From: an uncultured Paraprevotella sp.
Lineage (GTDB): Bacteria > Bacteroidota > Bacteroidia > Bacteroidales > Bacteroidaceae
Direction of reading: 5' to 3'
DNA length: 64,000 nt
NCBI GenBank assembly: GCA_944319925.1
Contig: CALUFQ010000012.1
Location: 1 to 64,000 of the forward strand
The notes under the pieces were generated by a model. That model did not search any database. It saw nothing but the letters and a program-made list of their open reading frames with translations, and had not been told where the DNA came from. This document shows positions 53,744 through 63,079 of the stretch, piece by piece; position 1 is the first letter of the stretch, and each line of letters starts with the position of its first letter. Made by a program: the position numbers and the translations under genes.

Positions 53744-53804
53744 ACGATTAGTAATCGTCCGCCAGTACGATTATAAATCGTCACGCTGCACGATTATAAA
53801 TCGT
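53744..53804. repeat. Array of three short palindromes, 23-bp period
   Basis: ACGATTAGTAATCGT at 53744-53758 and ACGATTATAAATCGT at 53767-53781 and 53790-53804, each step exactly 23 bp. Spacers differ in sequence (CCGCCAGT, CACGCTGC). It lies in the long gap between frdB and the exopolysaccharide operon. Confidence 0.85.
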
Positions 53805-54251
53805 ACAAAGAAGTCAGTTATATGCATCGGGGCATAAAGACCCTTGCATCGTTTCTCCAATTGGCTTTTCAGACTGTCCACAATATGGGGCATTGGAATA
53901 GGGCACGAATATTTCTATTTTTATGCGGCGGTTTTCCTGTTATTCAGATTGGCACTGCATTTGCGAGAAAAGGTACTCCTTTTTGTAATCCCATTTGTTT
54001 TTGTATTTTGCAGTCAACGCGTTGTGCCCTGTGTTTTGTCTGGTTGCGTTTGATTTTGATGGGTTGTATTGATTTGAGAAATTGGGCTTGACGTGAAGTC
54101 CAGTCAACTGAAATCGCCTTTTGTTTTTGGAATGTATTGATGGCTCTCTTGGCAAGAGATGGATTCTTTGCTTATTATATTGTATTTCAGTGTTTTGTTG
54201 TTTTTGAAATTTCGCGAATTGTTGTAAAAGACAAAAAAACATAGCGAAAAG
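53805..54251. other. Gene-free upstream region of the exopolysaccharide operon
   Basis: AT-rich and without a supported gene. Open frames here show Cys/Phe-rich unlikely proteins and no domain. The only clear structure is the 15-bp palindrome at 54145-54159. Confidence 0.5.
54145..54159. promoter_or_regulatory. Distal copy of a 15-bp operator-like palindrome
   Basis: TCTCTTGGCAAGAGA, a palindrome about the central base. A near-identical copy, TCTCTTGCCAAGAGA, lies at 54298-54312, 153 bp away centre to centre. Confidence 0.55.
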
Positions 54252-54283
54252 TTTGTGGGATATTCCTGATTTTATTACATTTG
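54252..54283 (+). promoter_or_regulatory. Consensus promoter of the exopolysaccharide operon
   Basis: Perfect TTTG (54252-54255), 20 bp spacing, and TACATTTG (54276-54283): a full match to the Bacteroidetes promoter consensus. It predicts a leader of roughly 205 nt before the first start codon. Confidence 0.85.
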
Positions 54284-54297
54284 CAGTTGCCAATATC

Positions 54298-54312
54298 TCT
54301 CTTGCCAAGAGA
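54298..54312. promoter_or_regulatory. Proximal operator-like palindrome just downstream of the promoter
   Basis: TCTCTTGCCAAGAGA starts 15 bp after the -7 box, within the first transcribed bases. A bound regulator here would block transcription; with the distal copy, DNA looping is conceivable (inference). Confidence 0.55.
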
Positions 54313-54497
54313 TGTGGTGGATGTGCTGTTGATTTTTGTGCTGTTGATTCGCATTTTTCCCCCGCTTCTTTAGGCTGGGCTGGCACTTTGCAGCAATTTT
54401 ATAAACGTCAGGTATTCCGATGGAATGGACGTTTTTGCGGCTCTCATGCGTATCGCTGAATAGAGTTCAATTATATATAGAGATCTAAACTGTACGG

Positions 54498-55814
54498 ATG
54501 AAACTGAATGCAAAAGTGCTGGCCCTTGTGGCAGTAATGGCGGCAGTTACCCTTGTGCTCGTAGCTGCATCTACGGACGTTTCCGAACAGCAGGTGATGT
54601 ATGGAGGTGCGGAGTTGTCACCCCTTACGGAAGCCTATCAGCTGTGGGGATGGAACGTTCCGCGCTATTACTATTATCTTTTTGTGCATCTTTTTGCAGG
54701 CTATCCGTGGGTGGTTCGTGTGGCCTATATGGTCATCATTTTCTGTTGCATCGCCTTTTTGGTGCTCATGACGGTGATGATGATTGATTTTTATATCCGG
54801 CGCCGCAATCGGAAGAGGCTGGAGGAAATCCGTGAGAAATATTTAGAGAAACTGAAGGGCGTTTGTTATGCCGAAGTCGAGAACCTGCCGACGGAGGAAA
54901 TCAAACGCCGTTTGGACTATAAGGAGCGCAAATGGAAGGATTGGGAGATGCGCCTATGGTCTTCCGTGTTCATCGAGGCAAGTACTTTCACCAACACCCA
55001 GGATCCTAACCTGACCAACATCCAGCGCGCCATGCGCCTTGTCGGGTTCACGGATTATGTGGAGCGACAGCTCCTGCATGGTAAACATGCGGTGAAATTG
55101 CAAATGATACAGGCGGTGAGATTGACCAACATGCAACTTCCCAACGGCTTGGTGACCCGTTTGGTCAACGACAAGGACGATGAGTTGCGCAAGGCTTCGC
55201 GCCTTTATTATATGTGTACGAGCGTGGACGACCCCTACGTGTTCTTCGAGGAGGAAAACAAGCTGGGCGTGTTGTTCTCTCAATGGGATATGATGGAGTT
55301 GCATGAGATTTTCCGCAAGGTGCGCGAAGGCGGACGTCCGACGCCGCTTTTTGTGCCCATCCTGCAGCGTGTGGAGAATCCGGGCATCAAAGCTTTTATG
55401 ATGAAGGAAATTGCCTATTGGGGCACAGACCAGGAGATGCGTTACCTGATGGATTTCTTCGAGGCTCCCAATTTCATATACCGGCAAGCCGCGTTTGTCA
55501 GCATGGGTATCAGGAAGTTCTCCGAGGCAGAGAAGGCCATGGAGAAGGTCTTCTACAAACAGACCGAAGCGGTGCGCCGCACAATCCTCAATTCCATTTT
55601 GTCCATCAATTCCGGGCGCAGTGTGACGTTTTTCCGCGACACGTACAAGAGCGGCGTGTCCCAGTTCACTAAGCGCACGGCCTTGCGTTGCCTGTACCTT
55701 TATGGTGTCCGTGGGCGCAGCACGTTCGAGATGCTGAAAGCCACCGCCCCCGCAAGCGACGCAATCTTGTTCAAGCATGTGGAGAGTCCTATAATTAATT
55801 ACGAGGAGGATTGA
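54498..55814 (+). CDS. Membrane-anchored HEAT-repeat-like protein of the exopolysaccharide operon
   Basis: 438 residues. It has a membrane segment near the N-terminus (about 8-24) and a second at about 75-100 (VVRVAYMVIIFCCIAFLVLM), followed by a charged coiled segment (RRRNRKRLEEIREKYLEKLK) and a helical C-terminal part of roughly 300 residues. Its repeating pattern of helix pairs (RLVNDKDDELRKASRLYYM, FVSMGIRKFSEAEKAMEKVF) resembles HEAT repeats. No catalytic motif is seen. Being first in an operon with a polymerising glycosyltransferase 1 bp downstream, it may be an inner-membrane partner or scaffold for the synthase (inference). Confidence 0.8.
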   Translation: MKLNAKVLALVAVMAAVTLVLVAASTDVSEQQVMYGGAELSPLTEAYQLWGWNVPRYYYYLFVHLFAGYPWVVRVAYMVIIFCCIAFLVLMTVMMIDFYIRRRNRKRLEEIREKYLEKLKGVCYAEVENLPTEEIKRRLDYKERKWKDWEMRLWSSVFIEASTFTNTQDPNLTNIQRAMRLVGFTDYVERQLLHGKHAVKLQMIQAVRLTNMQLPNGLVTRLVNDKDDELRKASRLYYMCTSVDDPYVFFEEENKLGVLFSQWDMMELHEIFRKVREGGRPTPLFVPILQRVENPGIKAFMMKEIAYWGTDQEMRYLMDFFEAPNFIYRQAAFVSMGIRKFSEAEKAMEKVFYKQTEAVRRTILNSILSINSGRSVTFFRDTYKSGVSQFTKRTALRCLYLYGVRGRSTFEMLKATAPASDAILFKHVESPIINYEED

Positions 55815-55815
55815 T

Positions 55816-57315
55816 ATGATAAAGGACTTGCTATTTTATTTCTACGGTTATGTGGTGTTCTTCTACAGCATGGGGCTGATCATCTCATACGTCATCCTCA
55901 TGTGGTTAGCCGAAATCAGCATTTTCCGTAAGAAACGCGGTTCTTTAAGCCTTTATATCAAGCAAATCATCGACAAGAGCCCTTATACGCCCGGTGTGTC
56001 CATCATTGCACCGGCTTATAACGAGGAACGTACCATTGTGGATAATGTCAATTCCTTGCTCGGACAGGATTATCCCACTTTCGAGGTCATTATCGTCAAC
56101 GACGGTAGTACGGACAAGACGCTCGATTTGCTTATTGAGAAATTTGCGCTCGTGGAGGTGCCTTTTGCCTATGTGGAATACATTCGCACCAAGCCCTATC
56201 GGCGTTTGTTCAAGTCCACCAATCCGGAATTCTATCGTCTCATCGTGGTGGACAAGGAAAACGGCGGAACGAAGGCCGATGCCGTCAATGCGGGACTGAA
56301 CGCCTCGTCTTATCCTTATTTCATCAACACCGACGTGGACTGCATTTTGGCGCGCGATGCCATCTCGCAGTGTATCATTCCCATCCTCCAGGATGACCAA
56401 GTGATTGCCGTGAGTGGAATTATGGCTGCTTCCAACGGGTGTAAGGTGGAAAAAGGGCAGATGGTGGAACAGCGGCCGCCCCATAAGCCTTGTGCCTTGT
56501 TCCAGACGTTGGAGTACATGCGTTCCTTCTTGGTCGGCAAGATGGGTTGGTCTGCCATCAATGCCATGCCTAATGTGTCTGGTGGTTACGGGCTTTTTGA
56601 CAAGAAGGTGGTCATGTCGGCAGGTGGATACAGCGGTGATTCCTTTGCAGAGGATATGGATATGATTATCCGCATGGTAGGCTATTGCTGTGATTTCAAC
56701 CGCAAATACCGCATTGTGCAGGTACCCGCCGTGGCCTGTTGGACGGAGGTGCCGCCCAACATCAAGGTGCTCTATCGCCAGCGCGTGCGTTGGGGTCGCG
56801 GTCTCATCCAAACATTCGTGAACCATCGGCGTTTCCTTTTCAACCGCAAGTACAAGCAATTGGGATTGGTCACGTTGCCCTACGTGTTTATCTTCGAGTT
56901 TTTGGCCCCCATCATTGAGTTTGTCGGTTTCCTGGTTCTTATTTACCAGGCACTTACCGGGGCTGTCAATTGGGAGTCGGCATTGGTCATTTTCCTTGGC
57001 CTTTACACGTTCTGTTTCGTCCTGTCGCTCGTGGTGATGTTCAACGACTACACTTTGGGCGGCTCGTTCCGTAAGATGAGGTCATATTTTTGGGTGGTCG
57101 GGGCGGCCTTGTTGGAACCTTTCCTTTATCATCCGCTCACGGTGATCTTTTCTCTCAACGGTTATTGGAACTATTTGTTCAACAAACAAGCCGTTTGGGG
57201 TACGATGAGCCGTAAGGGATTCTCTGATGAGAACAAGGACAACACGGCTAAGGTCAGTGTGGCCACAGCTGCTTCTGCTCGTGGGGTGGTTGACATGAAA
57301 GGAGGTGGGTCATGA
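55816..57315 (+). CDS. Processive family-2 glycosyltransferase (exopolysaccharide synthase)
   Basis: 499 residues. An N-terminal membrane helix, then a GT-A domain: VSIIAPAYNEERTIVDNV, VIIVNDGSTDKTLDLL, NTDVDCIL (DxD for the metal and nucleotide sugar), FAEDMDMIIRM (the ED base) and YRQRVRWGRG (the QxxRW motif of processive synthases such as BcsA, PgaC and hyaluronan synthase). Three or four membrane helices follow (about 355-460), forming the likely translocation channel. The polymer cannot be read from sequence. The next gene starts inside the stop codon (ATGA), so it is translationally coupled. Confidence 0.93.
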   Translation: MIKDLLFYFYGYVVFFYSMGLIISYVILMWLAEISIFRKKRGSLSLYIKQIIDKSPYTPGVSIIAPAYNEERTIVDNVNSLLGQDYPTFEVIIVNDGSTDKTLDLLIEKFALVEVPFAYVEYIRTKPYRRLFKSTNPEFYRLIVVDKENGGTKADAVNAGLNASSYPYFINTDVDCILARDAISQCIIPILQDDQVIAVSGIMAASNGCKVEKGQMVEQRPPHKPCALFQTLEYMRSFLVGKMGWSAINAMPNVSGGYGLFDKKVVMSAGGYSGDSFAEDMDMIIRMVGYCCDFNRKYRIVQVPAVACWTEVPPNIKVLYRQRVRWGRGLIQTFVNHRRFLFNRKYKQLGLVTLPYVFIFEFLAPIIEFVGFLVLIYQALTGAVNWESALVIFLGLYTFCFVLSLVVMFNDYTLGGSFRKMRSYFWVVGAALLEPFLYHPLTVIFSLNGYWNYLFNKQAVWGTMSRKGFSDENKDNTAKVSVATAASARGVVDMKGGGS

Positions 57316-60269
57316 AGAAGTGGGGTTGTTTGTTATCATGGGTAATCCTGATTCTCTTCGTCTCCGGCGTGTATGCCGTCAATGGCCTGTTCTCGGAAGA
57401 CATCAAGAGTCCCGATTATTATGCGGTCAATGTCCGTGCCATGTTCAAACAGGGCCAGTGGGAGGAAGGCAAGCGCTTGCTTGACGAAGGCCTGCGCTAT
57501 TATACGAAGACCAATGAACTGAACGAACTCAACGGGCAGTATTATTACCATCACAAGGATTACGACAATGCCCGTTATTACCTCATCGTGGCTTGCCGCG
57601 ACAACCCGGAGAATGTGACGGCCAAGCAACTGCTTGTCAAAGTGGAGGAGGAGACCGAAAACTATTCCTCTGCCATTTGCTATATCAACGAGTTGCTCGA
57701 AATCAATCCTTATTGGCGGGGGCTGTGGCGCAAGAAAATCGGTATTTTCCGCTTGCAGGGCAACCATGTGGAGGCCGACAGGCTTCTGAAGCGGCTTCAT
57801 CAGATTTATCCCAACGACTCCACCGTGCAACGCGATTATGCGGGTAGCCTTGAAGAGAAGTTCCTGCGCGAGCGGAAGGCGGGCAACCGCAATGCCGTTA
57901 TCGCTTCGTTGTATGACTTGACGGAAGTCATGCCCGACAATGAGGAATACTATCTCCTGTTGTCCAACCTGCTGTTGCAGGAAGGTAATGTCGAGGAAGC
58001 ATTGGAGGTTGCCGGGCGCGGGGCATCGAACATGCCGCGCAGTTCGCAGCTGATTGTCAAGAAGGCATCTATTTTGGGCAGTGAGGGACGTTACCAGGAG
58101 GCTTTGGCTTTCGTGAAATCCCGCATGCGTTATAACCGCAGTGCGACGCTGGCTCGTTTTTACAACCATTTGTTGGCCGAAGCTGCCAATGCCGCCAAGA
58201 TGAACGATCCCTACGTGCTCCACGGCCAGCTCTATGCCAACACGGGCAGCAGCGAGGCGCTCGATTATATGCTCAACACTTCCATCACGCGCGGCTACAA
58301 CGAGGATGCCCTCTATTATTTGGCCGAGGCCAAACGGCGGAGGGGCGAAACGCCATCCTTATTATATAAGGAATATATGGTCTATAAGCGCATGGGCAAC
58401 GTCAACAAGGCTTATTCCTTGCTCAACACCCTTGCCGCCATTGACTCGACCAATACGGACGTTGCGGATGAATTGGCATTGAACAGGTTGCAGCAGGCCG
58501 GAAACCTCATCTCCGACGGGCTTTATTCCGAGGCATTGCCTTACGTGAAGGCTGCGGCCCGCCACAGCTATGACCCGGACATTACGGCTTCGGCCCTTAA
58601 TAGGGAGTATGCATGCTACTACGAGATGCGCCGCTACGACGAGGCACTTGCCGCATTGGACAGCATGTATGCCGTAGATCCAAATGACATGGATTATTTT
58701 ATTCGGAAATCCGACATTTTGAATCGCCAAGGTCATGCCATGGAGGCGTTGGACATGCTCGATTCCCTTATGTCCGATTCAATAGACATGGAATTGCGCC
58801 CGGTCTATGTGTCGGCCTATGAGGAAATAGCGGTGCCCTACATCAAGGGGCTTATCGAAGACGGGGCATCCTTCCTGGCTCTTTCCGAGAGTTCACGTCT
58901 GTTGGCCCACAACCCGTCGAGTGTAGAGGGGTTGCAGTATGCCATTGGCATGTCCGACTTGTTGGGGCGTCACGACACTTACGATTATTACGTGGACCTG
59001 GCTCGTTCCATCTATCCCGACCGTACTGACTTTATTGTGAAGAAGGCCGTGTCCTACAGCCGAAACGGGGAATATGAGCGCGTGGTGGACATGCTCCATC
59101 CGTGGCTTGAAAAATATCCGCATAATGAAGGCATCGTTGGGGCGTACGCGGAAAACAGCGAGTTGTTGGCTTACCGGCTCATTAAGGAGCACCAGCCCGA
59201 TTCGGCTCTTGCCGTGGTCGATAGTGCGTTGGCGTTTGATGCCGGAAACGAGGCTTTGCTGATGGCCAAGGGGGTTGCTTACGAGTCCATGCATGAGTAT
59301 GATTCGGCTTATCATTACCAGCTCAAATACACGCCGGGAGCAGAAGAGGCCGCGTCTTTCAAGCGTCATTTGGATGGGTTGGAGAGCCGTTCTTTCAAAA
59401 ATGAAATTTCGGCGGAATACCTGCAAGGACGCTATGGCGAGGCCGATGTGCTCACGTCCGTGGCCACGTTGTCCTATACGCGGAAGCTGAAGAACGACGA
59501 CCTTCTTTCCGCACGGTTTAATTATGCCGGGCGCGATGGCAGTGCCGCAGGCGAAGACCCCGAAGACCAAGTGCCCGGAGGTGTAGGTGTCCAAATGCAG
59601 GCATCGTGGACGCATGCGATTTCTTCCAAGTGGAGCCTTTCGCTCACGGGCGGAGTCGCGTCGAAATATTTCCCGGATGTCATGGCCGAAGCCAAGCTGG
59701 AGCACTATTTCGACCGGGATGTCTCGCTTGACGTACACGCGGGATACCGGCGCATCAGCACCTATTCCAAGGCTTATCGTTGGGACTATGTTCCCGAGAT
59801 AGGCGAAGGTGCCTGGACATTCGACGGGTGGGATGAATACAAGGCCAATTTCTTTAGCGTCGGCGTGGGGTCCACAAAATATTGGGAGCACATATCCTTG
59901 GGCGGAAAGGTGGACGGGTTCTTTGCTTCGTCCGATGTTTATGTCAATGCTGCGGTACAGTTCAAGTATTATCCGTTGAACGACGGGCGCACCAGCATCA
60001 TTGTCACGGGCAGTGCCGGAACGGCGCCCGAAGCTAACATAATAGACAATGCCATGCCTGGCACTTTTGACAAGCTGAACACTTCTGTAGGCTTGGGCGG
60101 CATCTATATGATCAACAAGCACCTCTCGGCTGGTCTGATGGGCACGTGGAACACGTTCTACAGTCAGCTGAATAATCGTGATGGAGAGCTGATGAACTAT
60201 TCTGAGACGATTACTACGCGATACCGGAATTTGTATAACATCCATTTGCAGCTATATGTACATTTTTGA
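57312..60269 (+). CDS. TPR protein with C-terminal outer-membrane beta-barrel (export porin-like)
   Basis: 985 residues. After an N-terminal hydrophobic segment comes a TPR superhelix (about 35-660; units such as YHHKDYDNARYYLIVA, LLQEGNVEEALEVAGRG). The C-terminal 300 residues (about 690-985) have alternating strands and end LYNIHLQLYVHF, a barrel-type final Phe of the YaiO-like kind. TPR plus barrel is the build of PgaA and BcsC, which export a polymer through the outer membrane. It overlaps the synthase gene before it by 4 bp and the DUF4838 gene after it by 14 bp. Export of the synthase product is the likely role (inference). Confidence 0.88.
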   Translation: MKKWGCLLSWVILILFVSGVYAVNGLFSEDIKSPDYYAVNVRAMFKQGQWEEGKRLLDEGLRYYTKTNELNELNGQYYYHHKDYDNARYYLIVACRDNPENVTAKQLLVKVEEETENYSSAICYINELLEINPYWRGLWRKKIGIFRLQGNHVEADRLLKRLHQIYPNDSTVQRDYAGSLEEKFLRERKAGNRNAVIASLYDLTEVMPDNEEYYLLLSNLLLQEGNVEEALEVAGRGASNMPRSSQLIVKKASILGSEGRYQEALAFVKSRMRYNRSATLARFYNHLLAEAANAAKMNDPYVLHGQLYANTGSSEALDYMLNTSITRGYNEDALYYLAEAKRRRGETPSLLYKEYMVYKRMGNVNKAYSLLNTLAAIDSTNTDVADELALNRLQQAGNLISDGLYSEALPYVKAAARHSYDPDITASALNREYACYYEMRRYDEALAALDSMYAVDPNDMDYFIRKSDILNRQGHAMEALDMLDSLMSDSIDMELRPVYVSAYEEIAVPYIKGLIEDGASFLALSESSRLLAHNPSSVEGLQYAIGMSDLLGRHDTYDYYVDLARSIYPDRTDFIVKKAVSYSRNGEYERVVDMLHPWLEKYPHNEGIVGAYAENSELLAYRLIKEHQPDSALAVVDSALAFDAGNEALLMAKGVAYESMHEYDSAYHYQLKYTPGAEEAASFKRHLDGLESRSFKNEISAEYLQGRYGEADVLTSVATLSYTRKLKNDDLLSARFNYAGRDGSAAGEDPEDQVPGGVGVQMQASWTHAISSKWSLSLTGGVASKYFPDVMAEAKLEHYFDRDVSLDVHAGYRRISTYSKAYRWDYVPEIGEGAWTFDGWDEYKANFFSVGVGSTKYWEHISLGGKVDGFFASSDVYVNAAVQFKYYPLNDGRTSIIVTGSAGTAPEANIIDNAMPGTFDKLNTSVGLGGIYMINKHLSAGLMGTWNTFYSQLNNRDGELMNYSETITTRYRNLYNIHLQLYVHF

Positions 60270-62364
60270 CCGATACCTATCACCTAAAATCGTAGCGTTT
60301 TGCCTTGCAGTGGCCTTGTGTTGCGGTTGTGCTGCCGAGCGGAAAAGCCCGGTGGGGGACGGTTATGTCATTGCGCCGGTGGATGAGGGCAATTCCGAGG
60401 ATGTCCGTTGGGCGGAATACCTGTCCGGGCAAATCGTGCGGCGTTCTGCCAAAACCGATATGGCGGTTTCTCACCGCCGCGGGCTGGAGGTCCGGGTGCA
60501 TGTCGATGCGTCCCTTTCTCATGATTTCGTGGTGGAGCGCAAAGGGGAGATTCTGCATCTCTCTGCGCGCGATGCGGACAAGATGTTGTGGCTCCTTTAT
60601 CAGTTCCTTTCTTCCCGTGCGGGACAGGGGCTGGACGTGGCCGACTTGCCGCCGGCGTTCGTGTCGATGGAAGGCGACTGCGGAGATTTTGCTTTCGAAT
60701 ACCGCGGCATTTACACGCCGTCCAATTCCGACCCGGAGTTGATGCCTGTCATGGCTTCGCATAATGTGGACTACGATTGGGCTTTGTGGGGGCACAACCT
60801 GCGGCGGGTGTTCGGTGATGGCCGTGTGCCCGATGAGGCGCGCGCTTTGGTGGACGATGAGCGCACCGGCGAGCAGTTCTGTTTCTCCTCCAATGCGTTG
60901 TTCGAGGCAGTGTCCCGTTTTGTCAAGGATCACAGGAGTAGTAGCGAAACCAGCCGTTTCGTCATCATGCCCAATGACAATGGCCTTGTTTGCCAGTGCC
61001 CGGCCTGTGTGAAGGCCGGTAACACGCCCGGTTCGGCCACCCCGGCTGTCAGTGTGTTGTTGCGCCGGTTGGCCGGACGCTATCCGGACGATTTGTTTTT
61101 CACTTCGTCCTATATGACTACGGTTGAGCCGCCCGCTGCTCCTTTGCCGTCCAATGTGGGTGTGTTGGTCAGTGCCATCAGTGTGCCCATGCGGGAGAAG
61201 TTCGAATCCCGTCCGGCCACGAAGAAGTTTGCCGCATTAGTGAACCGTTGGCGGCAGGTGTCGGGACGGGTCTATGTGTGGGACTACATACGCAATTTCG
61301 ATGACTACCTGACGCCTTATCCTTGCTTGCGTTTGTTGCAGCAAAGGCTCGCCTTTTTCCAATCCATCGGGGTGAGAGGTGTGTTTTTCAACGGGAGTTC
61401 GCCTTCTTACGCCCCGTTCGACGATGTGCAGACGGCGGCCGTGGCCGCCATGCTGGTGCGCCCGGAACTTCCGGTGGCGGATTATGTGGACAGTTGCTTT
61501 GCGAGATATTACCCGGTCACCGCGTCCGTACTGGCTCCGGCTTACCGTAAATGGGAGGACGATGTGGCTCGCAACCGTGAATTGTTGCCGTTCTACGGCG
61601 GCATCGGTGATGCGGTAAAGGCATGGCTTGTGCCTGATGAATATGTCGCGTTTTGCGATTCGCTCGACCGTAGGGCAAAGTCTGCAGGTGAGACAGAGCG
61701 CGCCCGGCTCAACAAGATGCTTACCGCCTCGTGGTTCACGCGGTTGGAACTGCTTCGCCGTCCCGGTGGCGGTTACACGGAACAGGAAGCCCGGCGTTGC
61801 CTGGAGGGGTTGCGTGGTTATACGGCTTTCGCCGACATGGCCGCCTATCGAGAGGCCGAAGGCGCATTGGAGCGATATATAAAGGATTGGGATATACTGA
61901 TGGCCGGCAATCGTGTGGCTGCCCGTAACCGTTTGCGGGGTATGGCCGTCGAGTCGGTGAGTCGTCCCGACGGGGCATACGCCGACCTTTCGCCGCTCAC
62001 CGATGGCGAATGCGCCCTTCCCACCGATTATCACACGGGATGGGTCATTGCTTCGCCCGAGGAGGTTGTGTGGCGGTTGCCTGCGGGACAGGTGCGTTCC
62101 GGCGATGTGCTTTCGCTGTCATTCCTCAACGTGCCGCGCTGGCGCATCTATTTGCCCCGGAGGGTGGAAGCATGGCAGGAGGGGCGGTGCGTGGGTGCAG
62201 TGGATGTGCCCGCTGAGGACGGGGCGTTTGTCCGACGGGATGTGTCCTGCAAGGTGAGTTTGGTGGCACCGTCCCGGCCGTTGGAGTTGCGTTTGTTCCA
62301 GCGCGAGGAAGAGAAACGTCCCACCTTGGCATGCGATGAAGTGGCCGTTTATGGCAAGAAGTGA
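60256..62364 (+). CDS. DUF4838 family exported protein, glycosidase-like
   Basis: 702 residues with an N-terminal export signal ending CCGCAAE, possibly a lipoprotein although the lipobox is weak. The central part fits DUF4838, a clan-A-like barrel family linked to glycan metabolism: PNDNGLVCQCPACVKAG, VYVWDYIRNFDDYLTPYP and GVRGVFFNGSSPSY. The N-terminal region resembles the alpha/beta domain that precedes GH20 and GH84 catalytic barrels, and the C-terminus is a beta domain. In this operon it may trim or process the exported polymer, as PgaB does for poly-N-acetylglucosamine (inference). Its start overlaps the upstream gene by 14 bp. Confidence 0.82.
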   Translation: MYIFDRYLSPKIVAFCLAVALCCGCAAERKSPVGDGYVIAPVDEGNSEDVRWAEYLSGQIVRRSAKTDMAVSHRRGLEVRVHVDASLSHDFVVERKGEILHLSARDADKMLWLLYQFLSSRAGQGLDVADLPPAFVSMEGDCGDFAFEYRGIYTPSNSDPELMPVMASHNVDYDWALWGHNLRRVFGDGRVPDEARALVDDERTGEQFCFSSNALFEAVSRFVKDHRSSSETSRFVIMPNDNGLVCQCPACVKAGNTPGSATPAVSVLLRRLAGRYPDDLFFTSSYMTTVEPPAAPLPSNVGVLVSAISVPMREKFESRPATKKFAALVNRWRQVSGRVYVWDYIRNFDDYLTPYPCLRLLQQRLAFFQSIGVRGVFFNGSSPSYAPFDDVQTAAVAAMLVRPELPVADYVDSCFARYYPVTASVLAPAYRKWEDDVARNRELLPFYGGIGDAVKAWLVPDEYVAFCDSLDRRAKSAGETERARLNKMLTASWFTRLELLRRPGGGYTEQEARRCLEGLRGYTAFADMAAYREAEGALERYIKDWDILMAGNRVAARNRLRGMAVESVSRPDGAYADLSPLTDGECALPTDYHTGWVIASPEEVVWRLPAGQVRSGDVLSLSFLNVPRWRIYLPRRVEAWQEGRCVGAVDVPAEDGAFVRRDVSCKVSLVAPSRPLELRLFQREEEKRPTLACDEVAVYGKK

Positions 62365-62388
62365 GAGTTGAACTTAAGAAGTGGAAAA

Positions 62389-62979
62389 ATGAAGAGGTAT
62401 AGTATGATACGGATGTGGGTTAAGGTGGCCGCTTGCGTGTGCGGGCTGGCCTGCATGGCCACATTGGGGGCGTGCCGGAAGAACATCGGCATGACGACCG
62501 TGCATGTGCCCGACTCCGTGCGCCATTACTATCCCATCCTGACGGGTGAGATTCTCAATCTCTCGTTCCTGTTGGAGAACACGGGCGACCAGCCGCTCAT
62601 CATCCGCGACATACAGACCTCATGCGGCTGTATTGTTCCGGAACTGGACACGCACATGCTGTTGCCGGGCAAGCAGGTCAGGTTGCTTTTCAAATACGAG
62701 AGCGCGAAGAACATCGGTTATGTGGACCACACCATCCGTATTTATGGCAACATCAAGCCTAACGGGGTTTATAAGTTGAAGTTCGATACCAATGTGGTGA
62801 CCCACGCCGACTACACCCGCGATTATGAGGAACTCTACAAAGAAGAAGTGGAACGGAGCAACATCATTCGCGGGCTGGTGGACGGCGACGAGTCGGAAAA
62901 AGGTTATTGGACTGATGACATCAGTCACGACAGCCGTTCACAGAAACAATACTTCTGGCGCAAGGAGGGAGGAGACTGA
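62389..62979 (+). CDS. DUF1573 lipoprotein
   Basis: 196 residues. The signal ends TLGAC (lipobox). The DUF1573 domain, an Ig-like fold very common in Bacteroidetes, is marked by LLENTGDQPLIIRDIQTSCG and KYESAKNIGYVDHTIRIYGN. The C-terminal 50 residues are charged and lack similarity. I used the ATG at 62389; a TTG 21 bp upstream also opens the frame. It follows the DUF4838 gene by 24 bp and is probably in the same operon. Role unknown; a periplasmic or surface partner of the polymer machinery is possible. Confidence 0.88.
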   Translation: MKRYSMIRMWVKVAACVCGLACMATLGACRKNIGMTTVHVPDSVRHYYPILTGEILNLSFLLENTGDQPLIIRDIQTSCGCIVPELDTHMLLPGKQVRLLFKYESAKNIGYVDHTIRIYGNIKPNGVYKLKFDTNVVTHADYTRDYEELYKEEVERSNIIRGLVDGDESEKGYWTDDISHDSRSQKQYFWRKEGGD

Positions 62980-63079
62980 CGGATTGGCCGAGGAAGACGG
63001 TTTTTACAGCCCCGTGGTTGGAGAGGGGAAACATTGGGAATATTAATGAAAAAAGTTTTAATATTAAAAATAGCTGATT

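Noticed and set aside
53822..54091. Open frame between frdB and the exopolysaccharide operon
   Set aside because: Cys- and Phe-rich translation without a recognisable signal or domain, and no promoter upstream.
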